DNA from: Weissella tructae
Lineage (GTDB): Bacteria > Bacillota > Bacilli > Lactobacillales > Lactobacillaceae
DNA length: 64,000 bases
Reading direction: 5' to 3'
NCBI RefSeq assembly: GCF_000732905.1
Contig: NZ_CP007588.1
Location: 124,001 to 188,000, forward strand
The notes under the pieces: model-generated
Told to the model about the DNA's origin: nothing
What the model saw: only the letters and a program-made list of their open reading frames with translations
The model's database searches: none
Part shown: positions 62,772 to 64,000 of the stretch, piece after piece
Layout: each line of letters starts with the position of its first letter
Position numbering within the stretch: position 1 is the first letter of the stretch
Program-made: the position numbers and the translations under genes

Positions 62772-63025
62772 TAGATTTTATTAGGTCCAATGCAGTAAAA
62801 AGTAGTATTCCGTGTCTAGGTTTTTCTAGGATTTATGTAGGGTTTTGTGAGGTAGCAACAACATGTTTTAACAGGGTCAGACTTCAACTTTTTTCAACTA
62901 TCAATGTAAGGTTCTAAGGGGGGCAGTTTAAGTTGTTCATCCATCCCAAAACCGCTAGTGCAAGATGTAAATAAAATAACTGCATGTAGTAGTTTAATGA
63001 CTTGCTTAGGTCTAGATGTGTCTAT

Positions 63026-63151
63026 CTAATGAGATAGAGCACTCATGATCATGTTGTATGTTCGTTCTAGAGTAGTTACTACCAATGTGATAACCCCTAA
63101 CATAGTTACAAACATCATGAAGAATTGCATAAGTAGAATGACAGTAGTCAT
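63026..63151 (-). CDS. 41-residue hydrophobic peptide
   Basis: Starts MTTVILLMQFFMMFVTMLGV at ATG 63151, with AAAGGAG seven bases upstream. It is one long transmembrane helix followed by a short polar tail ending MSALSH. It is 37 bases downstream of the HTH gene on the same strand and is probably in its operon. Size and shape resemble holin-like or type I toxin peptides of Firmicutes mobile elements; this is resemblance only. Confidence 0.6.
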   Translation of the reverse strand: MTTVILLMQFFMMFVTMLGVITLVVTTLERTYNMIMSALSH

Positions 63152-63188
63152 CTTGTTACTCCTTTAAGCGTTGACGAGCGCTGTTTAA

Positions 63189-63383
63189 TTAAATCAATTT
63201 GTAAAGCCAATCGTTCAGCTTTTCAATGGTTTGTGGCTTAACGTTAGTTCGTTCCCCACTAAGAATCTTGTCCAAAGTCCAACGGCTTACGCCTGTCTTT
63301 CGTGAAAGGTCTATAACGCTCAAGTTATGTTCTCCACGTTTACGTTTTACTGCTGTAACAAGGTCGTTGTTGATTTGGGCCAT
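63189..63383 (-). CDS. Small HTH protein (Cro/excisionase side of switch)
   Basis: 64-residue XRE-like DNA-binding protein starting MAQINNDLVTAVKRKRGEHN. The ATG at 63383 has AAAGGAGG six bases upstream, which decides it over an upstream in-frame ATG at 63443. The HTH is LSVIDLSRKTGVSRWTLDKI, followed by NVKPQTIEKLNDWL. It is divergent from a CI-like repressor gene with two operator copies between them, so it may be the Cro-like partner. Confidence 0.8.
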   Translation of the reverse strand: MAQINNDLVTAVKRKRGEHNLSVIDLSRKTGVSRWTLDKILSGERTNVKPQTIEKLNDWLYKLI

Positions 63384-63433
63384 ATCTACCTCCTTTAACC
63401 CCATTTCGGGGAGCGTCAACAAACAAAATACTA

Positions 63434-63491
63434 AACACCCCAAAATGAAAAGTCGACAATTTTGCTAAAAAAGTTTTCAAATTGGGGTGTT
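63434..63491. promoter_or_regulatory. Paired 18-bp operators in divergent promoter region
   Basis: AACACCCCAAAATGAAAA (63434-63451) and, inverted, TTTTCAAATTGGGGTGTT (63474-63491) match at 16 of 18 positions with a 22-base centre. Each arm overlaps a possible -35/spacer of the promoter pointing away from it (rightward TTTTCA-17-TAATAT, -10 at 63497-63502). Confidence 0.75.
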
Positions 63492-63529
63492 CATGTTAAT
63501 ATTTGTTGTATACAAGAGGGGTTTTTCTT

Positions 63530-64000
63530 ATGAATAGACTTAAAGAAGTACGACAATCAAATAACTTAACTCAAAAAGATGTATCTGAGGGGACAGACAT
63601 CCCCGTAAATACATATTCCAATTACGAGAGAGGTGATCGTGAACCAAAATTAGAAGTATGGGGGAAACTAGCTAGTTTTTTTGGACTGGATGTACCGTAT
63701 TTACAAGGTTTAACGGATGAGCCAGCATTTACACAAGAGACATTGCAAAATGCTTTGTACAAGTTAGATTCATCTAAAGACGAACAAGAATATAAGCAAT
63801 CTTGGGAAGAATTTGATGAATTATCAAATAAAGAAGAAGCTCAAAAAGATTTATTCAGAGGGTTGTCTATACACAATAATGTATTTGACCACACTATCGG
63901 AAAATTGTCTTGGCGCGGCGAATTAACTCCTGAAAGAGTGGAAAAATTAACTAGTTTGGGACGGTCAGCAGACTACATGTCTCGTTTTTTTGAAAAAGAT
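63530..64000 (+). CDS. CI-like XRE repressor, N-terminal part
   Basis: 157 codons from ATG 63530 to the window edge. The N-terminal HTH reads MNRLKEVRQSNNLTQKDVSE, then PVNTYSNYERGDREPKLEVW and the FFGLDVPYLQGLTD linker typical of phage or ICE repressors in lactic acid bacteria. A charged helical region follows without a visible peptidase motif so far. Weak AGAGGGG RBS. Together with the paired operators and the divergent small HTH gene it forms a lysogeny-type switch. Truncated by the window end. Confidence 0.88.
   Translation, partial: MNRLKEVRQSNNLTQKDVSEGTDIPVNTYSNYERGDREPKLEVWGKLASFFGLDVPYLQGLTDEPAFTQETLQNALYKLDSSKDEQEYKQSWEEFDELSNKEEAQKDLFRGLSIHNNVFDHTIGKLSWRGELTPERVEKLTSLGRSADYMSRFFEKD

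Overview
The window is a stretch of a low-GC lactic acid bacterium chromosome. The 16S rRNA gene reads as Weissella (Lactobacillaceae/Leuconostocaceae group). The protein set fits: MreB-DUF2969-RodA, long-form HPF, PolC, EzrA, and a tmRNA tag ending in YAVAA. I did not assign a species.

Layout. 1-9.4 kb: the end of an unrecognised protein, DedA, a frameshifted HdeD-like membrane protein, mntH with an operator-like inverted repeat, murF, the mreB-DUF2969-rodA shape operon and proC. 9.5-15.4 kb: tRNA-Glu, a HAD phosphatase, a MacB-type ABC exporter, nagA-gntR (GlcNAc catabolism with a NagR-like operator) and rpsD with a long leader. 15.8-26.8 kb: ezrA, the purine salvage pair pbuG / purA-hpt sharing three PurBoxes, an AT-rich HEPN-motif protein, a DUF2130 nuclease-like protein, a membrane protein and a second HAD phosphatase. 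26.9-37.3 kb: the canonical uppS-cdsA-rseP-proS-polC cluster, a SpoU methyltransferase and an unknown protein. 37.4-42.9 kb: a complete rrn operon (16S-Ile-Ala-23S-5S) behind tandem promoters. 42.9-51.2 kb: comFA-comFC-hpf (comFC is broken by a +1 frameshift), a Ca-type P-ATPase, an unknown helical protein, tex and tRNA-Leu.

51.2-55.8 kb is the most unusual part. A 50-residue Cys-rich microprotein precedes a CopB-type copper ATPase whose N-terminus is a perfect 17-copy Asn-Glu-His minisatellite. After a tRNA Ser-fMet-Ser cluster comes a full-length, intact P-type-ATPase relative that has lost every catalytic motif (a pseudo-ATPase). The fMet tRNA has C instead of U at position 33. 55.9-60 kb: rny, two small unknown genes, a candidate small RNA, guaC with its own PurBox, and ssrA (tmRNA).

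After ssrA, a common integration site, the sequence becomes AT-rich and accessory: an HpaII-type restriction-modification operon with a small HTH controller, an iteron-like array of 23-bp units, and a phage- or ICE-like divergent repressor switch with paired 18-bp operators. The last gene is cut by the window end.

Quality note: the 16S and 23S genes lack single bases at about ten normally invariant short homopolymers, while long coding genes such as the 4.3-kb polC are intact. This suggests uncorrected sequencing errors in the non-coding genes, or a degenerate rrn copy. The hdeD and comFC frameshifts should be read with that in mind. Motif and family assignments are from inspection and memory; no database search was run.
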